Of a stretch of DNA of 64,000 bases, positions 16,739 to 25,305 are shown in pieces. How positions within the stretch are numbered: the first letter of the stretch is position 1; every line of letters begins with the position of its first letter. The notes beneath the pieces were generated by a model. The model was not told the DNA's origin, ran no database searches, and worked only from the letters and a program-made list of their open reading frames with translations. This DNA comes from Ruminococcus flavefaciens FD-1 (GTDB lineage: Bacteria > Bacillota > Clostridia > Oscillospirales > Ruminococcaceae), in assembly GCA_000174895.1 (NCBI GenBank), contig ACOK01000098.1, positions 1 through 64,000 of the forward strand, given 5' to 3'. The position numbers and the translations under genes are program-made.

Positions 16739-17679
16739 TCGTTTACGGCTGTGCCTTCGGGTGCAGCCGTATCATTCTGTGATTCGCTATTTGTATAATA
16801 TATAGCAATTGGAGTTATTATAAATAGATTATCATCTTTCAGAGGAAGAATTGAGCGTAAGCTTTCGTTTATCCCATGTTGTAGTGAGGCAAATGCATTA
16901 CTATTATCTTCTATATTAGTGTCTTTTCCAATAATGTTGGTGACATATCCTAAACAAGTCATCAAGCCTCCGTATTTGAAGCCAAATGATTCTGGGTAAT
17001 CTCTTAAATATCTATCATCAATGGGAATAATATACCCTTTATTTGAAATATACATCCTATTACACGGCAGTAAATTCCGCAGAAGGTTAATAATATCCTG
17101 TATTTCTTTATATTTATTATTTATAGTTTCTTTAGCCTCTCTTTTTCTTCTATTGAATTCTTGCTGATTGGTTCGACGAGCGTCTCTATTTAGTGATGCG
17201 AATTCAGTATCAATTTGTTCCTCAATCTTTTTTAGCTCTTCTTTTTTTATATAATCAATTAATCCATTTTCATTAAAATATGAGACCAATGTTTTGAAAT
17301 CAATATATTGAAAATCACCTGTTATCTCAACGTATTCTCCTAATTTTTCGACTTGAGATTTGTTTAACTGATTAGAAATATAATCATAAGCTATATTGTA
17401 GGCGGCATCATGAAGGGTTTTTTGAACAATATCTTTTGAAACATGATTATCTTGTGTGCTGTTGCTACGAGTATGCTCATAGTCTAATTCTGCTTCCGCT
17501 CCAAAAAAACGATAAAATGTGCTACTTATTCTTGCAAGTGCTCCAACCTTTGTTTCTTTATCAAATACTTTTCCGCTACTGTTTTCGCTTTCATTCATAA
17601 ATTCTGTAATCAAGCCTTGCTCAGCTTGCGATATGATTGAATTAACTATATCATTATTCAGATATAAGAAATACTTCAC
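16729..17679 (-). CDS. DUF6414-like protein
   Basis: A 316-residue protein. Its start (FLYLNNDIVNSIISQAEQGL) resembles the N-terminal pattern of DUF6414 proteins. A charged region with coiled-coil character lies at about residues 150-205, and the C-terminal third looks like a mixed beta domain. The gene is strikingly AT-rich compared with those around it, a sign of separate acquisition. It lies 17 bp after mcrC on the same strand, so it may be the third gene of the restriction operon. Function is unknown; a defence role is inference from position. Confidence 0.65.
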   Translation of the reverse strand: MKYFLYLNNDIVNSIISQAEQGLITEFMNESENSSGKVFDKETKVGALARISSTFYRFFGAEAELDYEHTRSNSTQDNHVSKDIVQKTLHDAAYNIAYDYISNQLNKSQVEKLGEYVEITGDFQYIDFKTLVSYFNENGLIDYIKKEELKKIEEQIDTEFASLNRDARRTNQQEFNRRKREAKETINNKYKEIQDIINLLRNLLPCNRMYISNKGYIIPIDDRYLRDYPESFGFKYGGLMTCLGYVTNIIGKDTNIEDNSNAFASLQHGINESLRSILPLKDDNLFIITPIAIYYTNSESQNDTAAPEGTAVNDQI

Positions 17680-17696
17680 GACAATTCGCCTCCAAT

Positions 17697-18761
17697 TTAG
17701 TTAAAGCATTCTTTCGCTATTTTATCAAGCTGTATCCTTAATGTATCAAATGATACATTAAGATCTAACGTCCTCGCCCCGATACGATTCCCACCGATCA
17801 CAAACGGTTCTCCTTCCGGAAATACCTCGTCTTCAGTCTTGGCATAAAGCAGCAGCCCCGAAACATTCCCCTTATTCGCAGTATCCATGTTCTTCACGTA
17901 AGCAAATATCTGATACAGGTGTGCCGACCGCAACGTTTCTTTTGAATAGCTTTGCGCCATTGACTTGCCGTAATACTTGGCATCAATGATAAGCGTCTTA
18001 TCGCCTTTCTGCAAGGTGATATCAGTCTGCATTTTCGGAAGAAACTGTATCATCGGCTGATCTGGTTCCTCGGTCAGATTCCACTTTACCTGAGCAGATT
18101 TCGGATCAAGCTCAGGATGGTGCTGTTTGTAGTATTCCAGAATAAATTTCTCATACAGCCGTTCCATGTGTTCATCAGAGAAAGCAAGCAGCTTGTAACT
18201 GCCGTCCTCGGTGGTCTGGAGCATACCGTTCAGCACAAGATAGCAGATATTCAGCAGCAGCTCATAATTGCGGTTGCTGCGCTGATAGATGAGCCGGTTC
18301 CATGCAATATGATCGGGCTGTATCAGCCTGATATTGCCAAAGTATACGCTTACCCGTCTGAGTGCCTGCTTCCTTTCTGGTGCAACATCTTCTGCTCGTA
18401 TAAGCCTGTGTATCGTGACTTTCAGTATCTGATTATAAGGGTTATCTTCTGAGAACTCGTCGAATTCACAGCCGAGCTTTTGTTTGTTCTGCACTTTCAG
18501 CCGAACCGTTTCGCCCATGTTCAGCTTACCACGCATGACGGAAAGGTCTTCCTGCGTCGGCACATATTCACGGTACAGCCCCTGCTTGACCTGTCGGGAA
18601 ACGCCCTTTTCCAAAATCGCCGCAAAGAGGTCGTGTATCTTCTCAAACTTTTCGCCTGCGACCTGCTTGTAGTCCTCCTGCTTCAATATCTGAAAGGCGT
18701 AGGACAGCATATAGTAGATATTCTGAATAAAAATGCCCTTATCAACGGTCATATCAATCAC
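17697..18761 (-). CDS. mcrC: McrC-like nuclease subunit of a modification-dependent restriction system
   Basis: A 354-residue protein. The N-terminal half matches McrC/LlaJI-type proteins (NIYYMLSYAF start, then a helical region with RGKLNM). The C-terminal part has the PD-(D/E)XK nuclease signature: an Asp in MQTDITL and the DAKYY motif, near residues 240-260. It would cut DNA when driven by the GTPase partner McrB. It overlaps the mcrB gene by eight bases, so translation is coupled. Confidence 0.9.
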   Translation of the reverse strand: MIDMTVDKGIFIQNIYYMLSYAFQILKQEDYKQVAGEKFEKIHDLFAAILEKGVSRQVKQGLYREYVPTQEDLSVMRGKLNMGETVRLKVQNKQKLGCEFDEFSEDNPYNQILKVTIHRLIRAEDVAPERKQALRRVSVYFGNIRLIQPDHIAWNRLIYQRSNRNYELLLNICYLVLNGMLQTTEDGSYKLLAFSDEHMERLYEKFILEYYKQHHPELDPKSAQVKWNLTEEPDQPMIQFLPKMQTDITLQKGDKTLIIDAKYYGKSMAQSYSKETLRSAHLYQIFAYVKNMDTANKGNVSGLLLYAKTEDEVFPEGEPFVIGGNRIGARTLDLNVSFDTLRIQLDKIAKECFN

Positions 18762-21438
18762 CTATCACCTGATAGAGAGCCTTTGTCCATTCATCGACCT
18801 TCTTATCATCATCGAACCAGTACTCCTCTATCAGCGGAATGATCTCATACTCCACAACGCCACGGACCCATTTATCATCTATATCCGATTTATTTTCGGG
18901 TGCAAAATAGCTATGACCGATCTCAAAGCCCTTGCCGAGCGTACTGTCCTTGCGGATAGTATCGTTTAGCTCTCTGATCTTAGTGATAACAGAATGATAA
19001 AGGTCGCAAGAAATGTCCTGTGTATATGCGCCAAACCCGTTCTGATCGGCGTTTTCAAAAGCAGGCTGCATCGTATAGAAGCTGAAACGTCTGCGGAGTG
19101 CATAGTCGATCATAGCAAGACTTCGGTCTGCGGTGTTCATCATGCCGATGATATGCAGATTTTCGGGGATATAGAAAGCCGTTCCGCCGTAAACGAGGTT
19201 TAGCTTATGCTTCTCGCCACGCTTATCAGTCTCGATCAGCATAAGCAGTTCTCCGAATATCTTGCTGAGGTTTCCTCGGTTGATCTCATCAATGATAAAG
19301 AAATACGGCTTGTCGGGATTTTCCTTGCATCTCTCGCAGAAGTTGAAGAACACACCGCTTTGCAGCTCAAAGCCGCCGCTGTCATTCGGGCGGTATCCCA
19401 TAATGAAATCCTCATAGGAATAGTTCTGATGGAACTGCACCATACAGATACGGTTTTCGTTTTTCTCTCCGATAATTGAGTATGCAAGCCTCTTTGCAGA
19501 GAAAGTCTTTCCGACACCCGGAGCGCCCTGCAAGATGATGTTTTTCTTTCTGAGGACGAGGGAACGGAGTTTGTCATATTCGGGTTCGGTGAGAAAGACG
19601 TCTTTGAGGAAATCTTCTTTTGTATACTTGCGGTCAATCTTCTTTTTATAATGCTTTGAAAGGTCTATTTCGGGGATAGGCTCACCTTTACGTTTGGCAG
19701 TATTGATCTTTACCCATTTCATATGGATAAGCCCTGCCAGTTCCATTGTCATATCAATATTCATTCCAAGCTCAGTAAGAGCCCATACACCTTTAGTTCC
19801 GCTGCTGATAAATCCCTCGTGAGCAAGGTCATTCCGTGCAAAATCAATTTGATTCAATACACGGCTTGCACCTGTCTTTTCGTATGTAACACTAAGTTCT
19901 TCCTCGGTGATATCCATAAGCTCAATAACCTTTTCATGAGCTTCTTTTCTGGTTGCACTACCGCCAAGTTCTTTGATTGCTTGAATCAAAGGAGCAAAAT
20001 ATTTCAGGAATTCCGAATTGGAAGAAGGTAAAAGATCATTTCCTTGATTGTTTTTATCCGTGATTAACGAGTAATAATTTGTTCCATTATCTACACTGCT
20101 TATGTAAAACAAGATATTATTTGATTTTTCAGAAATATCCACATCCAAACAATGACGCTTCAATGCAGTATCGACTTTTCCTTTTCTCTCACGATCTTTT
20201 GCATCAAATTGATATAAGTTTTCAGCAACAATAGCATCATAGATTTCATCTATGTTCATACTGCGTCCAGTGTTTTCTAATACTGCTGCAATAGCTTCAT
20301 ATATCTTCATCGGTTGGTCTTTCACAGAAAAGAGATCATAATTCTGAGTCGCATCATTGAATAAAAAGTCATAGAGCGCCTTAGTACGCCAATCATCTTC
20401 TTTCGGAAGAGTTATAGTGTTCCTAAATGTGTAGAAATACCACTCTTTGGGCTTAAAAGATGTATCCCAATCCACTTCAAGTGTTCTTCCGTCCATATGA
20501 TTTGCAGTAACAGTGCCTACTATCTTTATTTTCATAACAGATATAGTCGCACCTTTATTATCGAACGGCAACCCTTTTTTCTTCGTATACGATGTCTTTA
20601 TAGCAATTTTATCGCCAACTTTGACACTGTTTACAGTATCAAGAAACTTATCGGTATATCCGTTCTGCCATATACCTTGTTCAATAAACTCTTCGTCTTG
20701 ATGAGTATCATCAGAGTCGTTATATGCACCGACAAACCAACAACGAGTTATTTTTTGTTTTTTGTAAAACCTTGCAAGATAAAACCCGAAATCAATAGTC
20801 ATAGTTTTAAGCTGACTATCCTTATAGCAGCTATCCGTCAGAGCGGATTCGAGCATCTGTCTGAGCTCGGTATCTCGGTTTAGTATCTCACAGATCTCGT
20901 CATACATCTTAAATCCGCCGACCATAGTTTCAGCAGCACCGTTCTTTTTTGGCAGATAACTGTCATCCAGTTCTTTTGCTACTGCCCGGTACAGCTCATA
21001 TTTATAGATGTAGTATTTATCAGGATACATCAGCCACAAATACGTGCTGATATAATTGGTATTCTGATAATGCTGTTTCCAAGTGCCGTCATTGTACTTG
21101 ATTCGCAGTTTCTCAGCGGTATTCATAAACTCGGTCACCCTGTCTGAAAGGTCAAGACTTTCATCAAACAGTCTGCGGAACATTTCACGGACAGCATTTT
21201 CATCAGCTTTTGCAAATTCAAGGATCATTCCCCTCGGATAAGCATATCCTGATGCAAGCAGATTAAAAGTCTTATCGGTTGCTTTCTTAAACATTGCACC
21301 AAAATTCTCGGCTTCAATATCCCAGTTATCCTGAAAATGCTTGACAGCTTCCCACTTGTATTTTTCATCTTCCCAATGTTCAGGGAAATACTGTTTGTAG
21401 CCTTCGATAACAGATACTATTTTGTTAGGATTTATCAT
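18754..21438 (-). CDS. mcrB: McrB-like AAA+ GTPase with an extended multi-domain N terminus
   Basis: An 894-residue protein, long for McrB. The C-terminal AAA+ motor has Walker A GAPGVGKT (near 635), Walker B FFIIDEINRGN (near 712) and MNTADRS, the McrB-specific sensor. Before it come at least three modules: an N-terminal helical domain (1-220), an EVE/PUA-like fold candidate (about 225-345, beginning RCWFVGAYND) that could read modified bases, a HARE-HTH-like winged helix (about 370-420, MNIDEIYDAIV), and an Mrr-N-like winged helix (about 485-560). It would recognise modified DNA and translocate to activate McrC. Start by GGGAGG. Confidence 0.9.
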   Translation of the reverse strand: MINPNKIVSVIEGYKQYFPEHWEDEKYKWEAVKHFQDNWDIEAENFGAMFKKATDKTFNLLASGYAYPRGMILEFAKADENAVREMFRRLFDESLDLSDRVTEFMNTAEKLRIKYNDGTWKQHYQNTNYISTYLWLMYPDKYYIYKYELYRAVAKELDDSYLPKKNGAAETMVGGFKMYDEICEILNRDTELRQMLESALTDSCYKDSQLKTMTIDFGFYLARFYKKQKITRCWFVGAYNDSDDTHQDEEFIEQGIWQNGYTDKFLDTVNSVKVGDKIAIKTSYTKKKGLPFDNKGATISVMKIKIVGTVTANHMDGRTLEVDWDTSFKPKEWYFYTFRNTITLPKEDDWRTKALYDFLFNDATQNYDLFSVKDQPMKIYEAIAAVLENTGRSMNIDEIYDAIVAENLYQFDAKDRERKGKVDTALKRHCLDVDISEKSNNILFYISSVDNGTNYYSLITDKNNQGNDLLPSSNSEFLKYFAPLIQAIKELGGSATRKEAHEKVIELMDITEEELSVTYEKTGASRVLNQIDFARNDLAHEGFISSGTKGVWALTELGMNIDMTMELAGLIHMKWVKINTAKRKGEPIPEIDLSKHYKKKIDRKYTKEDFLKDVFLTEPEYDKLRSLVLRKKNIILQGAPGVGKTFSAKRLAYSIIGEKNENRICMVQFHQNYSYEDFIMGYRPNDSGGFELQSGVFFNFCERCKENPDKPYFFIIDEINRGNLSKIFGELLMLIETDKRGEKHKLNLVYGGTAFYIPENLHIIGMMNTADRSLAMIDYALRRRFSFYTMQPAFENADQNGFGAYTQDISCDLYHSVITKIRELNDTIRKDSTLGKGFEIGHSYFAPENKSDIDDKWVRGVVEYEIIPLIEEYWFDDDKKVDEWTKALYQVIGD

Positions 21439-21470
21439 AATGTCCTCCCAAAAGCAAGAGATTTTATTAT

Positions 21471-21499
21471 ATTATACCATAGCTTTGTCGAAAAATCAA
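21471..21499 (-). promoter_or_regulatory. Sigma-A-type promoter of the mcrBC operon
   Basis: On the minus strand TTGATT, 17 bases, TATAAT, about 33 bp before the mcrB start codon. No operator repeats are evident. Confidence 0.75.
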
Positions 21500-21558
21500 C
21501 ACCATTTCCCGATTTTACGCTGTTTCCAACTTCGACTCCATCGGAATCAAAGTTTCTC

Positions 21559-22566
21559 TCACTCCGCCTCAGCCTCCAAAGCATACACAAAGCTCATAAC
21601 GTCCTGCTTCATCTTCTCATAGAACGCACTCAGCTCCTCATCAGGCAGGCGGTTCTCGGCTTCATACTCATCGAGCTTATCCTGCATCTGCTTCGTGAAC
21701 ACCTTGCGCTGCTGGTCATACTTCTCCACAAGTTCGGGATCATCAAGTACCTCGGCAGACAGTTTTGTTTTCTGCTGACCGATATAGTTACTGAGCCTTG
21801 TGCTATATACCTTGTAAGTACCGTTCTCTCTTTTGCGCCTTTTGGCATTCTTGACTTCACGCTGGTAGGTTGCCTGACAGCTCTCTGCTTCACAAGCAAC
21901 TGAATTTTTCTTTCCGAGGAATACCTTACCGCAATACTTACACTTGCAAACATATAGCTTCATCTTATGAATCGCAAAACTGAAATCATAGAAAAAGTTT
22001 ACAAGGGCTGTATCTGCTACAGTGTAAATATCGTTACGGTCATTTCCCCGTATGATTATCTTATCAAAACTGAGCCGAAACGCTTTCATATCGCTTTCGG
22101 AGTTGAAATCGAAGTTCCAGTCATCACGCATAACCTCACGGATATGATTGAAAACATCATTCACATACTCGGTGGACTTTTTCAAGGCACGGGTATTGAA
22201 GAAAGCTCCTGCCTTGTCAATGTCTGCTCTCGCTTCTGTGAACACATCACGGAGCGTGTCGGAATAGTATCGTGTAAAGAAGTTGAAGCTGTTCAGGCGG
22301 TTATCGTCAAATCGTTCCAACATCTCACGGAATACAGCACCTCTGCCGTTGATAGCTCCGATAAGCTCATCTGTGAGCTGTTCATAGTCAAGAAAATTGC
22401 TCCTGAACTCCGTTATGTCCCTGAATACATCATCAAAGCTGATAACGCTGTATGCGTCCTCGGAGATCTTTCCCCATACTCTTTCGTTATCCTCAGTAAC
22501 AACAAATATCACGTTTTTAGCCTGCTCATCGATGCGATAGAGCAGGATTTTTTTATCTTTGCCCAT
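21559..22566 (-). CDS. DUF6076-like zinc-finger protein
   Basis: A 335-residue protein: a non-catalytic N-terminal region (about 1-200) and then a treble-clef-like cysteine cluster, CKCKYCGKVFLG followed by CxxxxC, near residues 205-230, and a long charged C-terminal helix. This layout resembles DUF6076 proteins of Firmicutes mobile elements. Its promoter (22614-22642) is bracketed by two 26-bp inverted repeats, so it may regulate itself or be held by a repressor. It is transcribed divergently from the replication gene at 22863. Confidence 0.7.
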   Translation of the reverse strand: MGKDKKILLYRIDEQAKNVIFVVTEDNERVWGKISEDAYSVISFDDVFRDITEFRSNFLDYEQLTDELIGAINGRGAVFREMLERFDDNRLNSFNFFTRYYSDTLRDVFTEARADIDKAGAFFNTRALKKSTEYVNDVFNHIREVMRDDWNFDFNSESDMKAFRLSFDKIIIRGNDRNDIYTVADTALVNFFYDFSFAIHKMKLYVCKCKYCGKVFLGKKNSVACEAESCQATYQREVKNAKRRKRENGTYKVYSTRLSNYIGQQKTKLSAEVLDDPELVEKYDQQRKVFTKQMQDKLDEYEAENRLPDEELSAFYEKMKQDVMSFVYALEAEAE

Positions 22567-22583
22567 ATTACGCTCCTTTTTCT

Positions 22584-22672
22584 ATAACGTTCAAGATAGT
22601 GTACGTTATGATAATTATACCATTACAACCCGAAAAAGTCAAGATAATAACGTTCAAATTATAATACGTTAT
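22584..22672 (-). promoter_or_regulatory. Promoter bracketed by two 26-bp inverted-repeat operators
   Basis: On the minus strand TTGACT (22637-22642), 17 bases, TATAAT (22614-22619). One copy of ATAACGT-12-ACGTTAT lies downstream of the minus 10 (22584-22609) and one just upstream of the minus 35 (22647-22672), 63 bp centre to centre; both copies continue as ATAACGTTCAA. Further AACGT half-sites follow to about 22745, toward the plus-strand TATAAT (22748-22753) of the gene at 22863. The pattern suggests cooperative repression or looping over a divergent promoter. Confidence 0.7.
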
Positions 22673-22862
22673 AGCGAAAACGAGGTAATTAACGTAATTT
22701 GCGCGAATTATAACGTGATATTATAGATTTAGCAAGTGTCGTTATGGTATAATTGGATTGTCAGGAGAGAACGATACCTGACAGCGGAGCAGCATAGCCT
22801 ATGTTGACCGCCACGAATATAAAGCGTTTTATATAATAATAGAAGAAAGGCGATGATCTATA

Positions 22863-24320
22863 TTGACCAACGACCAGTGGGCACAGCCCACACCACTCCG
22901 TCCCGACGGGACAAACCTCCTGCCGTTCCCTGTGAACGCCCTCCCACCTATTATAGGTGACATGGCTGACGCAATTGCGACAACAACCTCAACGGACGTT
23001 GCAATGGCAGGCACATCTATCCTCTCGGCGGTGAGCTACTGCTTTTCGGGAGTATACCGAATGTCAGCCAAGCGTGACCATACGGAGCCGCTTGTGCTTG
23101 ACACTCTGACGATAGCTGAGCCCAGCTTCAAGAAGTCACCTGTAATGTCGCTGATTAAGCGTCCGTACATTCAGTTCGCACACGACTGGAACGAGAACAA
23201 CAAGCAGGACATATTCACTTCCCAGGCTGAACGCAAGCTTCTACAAGGCAAGCTCGAAGCACTTGAAAAGAAGAAAGACGTTACCGCTGAGGAGATAGCA
23301 AAGCTGCAAACAGAGCTGAGTAATATCCCTGCAAGCAACTTCCGCAGGATAGCGGTGGACGATGTTACGCCCGAATCCCTTGTGAACCTGCTTGAAGAGA
23401 ACGGCACGCTCCTGATGATCTCGGACGAAGCAGGAATGCTCGGTAATTTCAGCGGACGGTACAGCAATAATGTACCTAACCTCGATTTGCTTCTGAAATC
23501 GTGGAACGGTGAGACTTACATCAGCGACAGAGCGACCAGGGCGAGCATTGTGCTGAAAAAGCCCTACATGAGCATCTGCCTTGCCTGTCAGCCTTATGTG
23601 TTCGACGGTATGATAAACAACCCTGTGTTCCGTGGCAGCGGACTGATAGCGAGGTTCATGTATTGTTTTCCTGTGAGCAATATCGGCACTCGCAAGTACG
23701 ACACGCAGGCTGTTCCCGAATCCGTTGCTGAGAGCTACAAGAACCTTGTGTACAAGCTCCTCGGTGCGAAGTTCACCTACCATGACGAAAAAGAGCTGTA
23801 TCTGCATTTCGATGCAAAGGCTTACGGTGAGTTCGTTGACTACTACAACAACTTCATCGAACCGCACCTTGTCACGGATATGGCTTTCTGCAAGGACTGG
23901 GGCGGCAAGTATCACGGCGAACTGCTCCGCTTGTGCGGTATCATTCACTGTATCAAGTGTGCGCTGAACGATGTAGAGCCCGTGGAGAACCGTGTGACGC
24001 TGGATACGTTCTGCAACGCTATCGAAATCGGTGAGTATTTCAGAGAACAGGCGATATATGCTTACAGCTTAGGTGACGTTGACCTCGGCACGATCAAGGC
24101 TGAGAGGGTACTCAACAAGATACGCTCCAAGCACATAACCAACATCAGGCAGAATGATTTGTACAAACTCTGCCGCTGTACGCTGTTCAAGAATGCAGCC
24201 GACTTCGGTGAGACTATGGATATGCTGGAGGAATATGGCTATCTCCGCCGTGAGACTATTCAGGGAGCGAACGGCAACAACAAGAGTGGGATCATGGTTT
24301 TTATCAATCCCAATATCTGA
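22863..24320 (+). CDS. DUF3987 domain replication-type protein
   Basis: A 485-residue protein of the DUF3987 type, a family found with plasmid and element replication genes and thought related to primase-helicases. The opening PFPVNALPPIIGDMADAIA is typical of its N terminus. A Lys-containing loop (AEPSFKKSPVMSL) sits where a P-loop is expected, and ISDEAGML resembles a Walker B. The frame starts with TTG at 22863; no in-frame ATG lies upstream before a stop, and GAAAGG lies 12 bp before. A leader hairpin TGTCAGG/CCTGACA is at 22759-22783. Confidence 0.8.
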   Translation: MTNDQWAQPTPLRPDGTNLLPFPVNALPPIIGDMADAIATTTSTDVAMAGTSILSAVSYCFSGVYRMSAKRDHTEPLVLDTLTIAEPSFKKSPVMSLIKRPYIQFAHDWNENNKQDIFTSQAERKLLQGKLEALEKKKDVTAEEIAKLQTELSNIPASNFRRIAVDDVTPESLVNLLEENGTLLMISDEAGMLGNFSGRYSNNVPNLDLLLKSWNGETYISDRATRASIVLKKPYMSICLACQPYVFDGMINNPVFRGSGLIARFMYCFPVSNIGTRKYDTQAVPESVAESYKNLVYKLLGAKFTYHDEKELYLHFDAKAYGEFVDYYNNFIEPHLVTDMAFCKDWGGKYHGELLRLCGIIHCIKCALNDVEPVENRVTLDTFCNAIEIGEYFREQAIYAYSLGDVDLGTIKAERVLNKIRSKHITNIRQNDLYKLCRCTLFKNAADFGETMDMLEEYGYLRRETIQGANGNNKSGIMVFINPNI

Positions 24321-24422
24321 ACAATCGACATTATCGACATTTTCGGACTTCGATTGTGCTGAAAATGCCGATAGTTCATAAGACTACAAACATAAAACCG
24401 AGAAAGAAAGAGGTTTATTACT

Positions 24423-24719
24423 ATGAATACAACAGAAAAGAAAGCTATCGTAGACAACATTCTGGAGCTGCTCATTCAGCTCACCGAGGACGGGGAGAAC
24501 TCCGCTCCGCAGACCACTACCGCACCGACTTCCAACAAGGTGGAGATGCTGACTATCAAGGAGAGCGCCGCACTCATCAGCGGACTTTCCGAACACACCG
24601 TCCGTCAGCTTGTGAAGCAGGGCAAAGTCAAGTCCGTTCGCACCGGCGAGGGCAGGAACGGAAAAATTCTTGTCAACAAGGCTGACCTGATCGCCTATTT
24701 CAATGGAAAGGGGGTGTGA
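24423..24719 (+). CDS. Excisionase-like helix-turn-helix protein
   Basis: A 98-residue protein whose C-terminal half (about 40-98) is a winged helix of the excisionase/MerR-like HTH_17 type: MLTIKESAALISGLSEHTVRQ, then a basic wing with GKILVNKADLIAYF. The N terminus is a flexible acidic stretch. It lies between replication and mobilization genes, a usual place for an element excisionase or helper regulator. It runs into the next gene with 3 bp between stop and start. Confidence 0.8.
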   Translation: MNTTEKKAIVDNILELLIQLTEDGENSAPQTTTAPTSNKVEMLTIKESAALISGLSEHTVRQLVKQGKVKSVRTGEGRNGKILVNKADLIAYFNGKGV

Positions 24720-24722
24720 GAT

Positions 24723-24905
24723 ATGCCCGATATGAAAAAGGTAAAAGCACTGACTTCGCTGCTTGAAGAAAGAAGCGGTCTTGATGTGCGTGAAGCTGTC
24801 GCTCGCAGCATTCACTACCTCGACGGTTATGAGAGTTATCTCTATCGTGATGAGGTAAAGTATCTGCTCGAAACTTTCGATGTTGAGGAGGAGCCGCCGT
24901 TCTGA
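24723..24905 (+). CDS. Small hypothetical protein of IME 1
   Basis: A 60-residue acidic, probably helical protein (MPDMKKVKALTSLLEERSGL) with a strong RBS (AAAGGGGG) immediately upstream. It is translationally close to the excisionase-like gene. I do not recognise a family. Confidence 0.65.
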   Translation: MPDMKKVKALTSLLEERSGLDVREAVARSIHYLDGYESYLYRDEVKYLLETFDVEEEPPF

Positions 24906-25305
24906 TTCAGGAAATCGAACTTGCTCATTTTTGAGCGGGTTCACTTCATCAAAATCTCCATAGGCTATTACTCATTTTTGAGTAAAACTCGTGTGATGAT
25001 TTTGAAAAAATGTAATGCGGATTTTTGAATAAATGCGCCCACATTTTCGGCTGTGACCTCAGCCGTTCAGCCTCGCAGAGCCACATTAGCATTTTTGATA
25101 GTCCGAGTAGGCTGTCAAAAGTGCTATGGGGTTACTGGCGGCGCACCGCAAGTAAATCCGGCTCTCCGAGCCGTTTGGTTTGCCGATATCCTTATCGTTG
25201 CAAGCCAATTCGCCCGTCAGGGCTTTGCATAGCACATAGCTGTGTCTTGTGCAAGCAATCTCCCTCATCAGAGGGTACAACTATAATTATAAAGGAGATT
25301 ATATT
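24906..25305. other. 400-bp gene-free region, candidate oriT of IME 1
   Basis: No credible gene. Two similar small hairpins, GCTCA-TTTT-TGAGC (about 24927-24940) and ACTCA-TTTT-TGAGT (about 24970-24983), and a stretch AGCTGTGTCTTG near 25240 that loosely resembles the nick region of MobV plasmids lie upstream of the relaxase gene, where MobV oriTs are usually found. The oriT call is inference from position. Confidence 0.4.
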
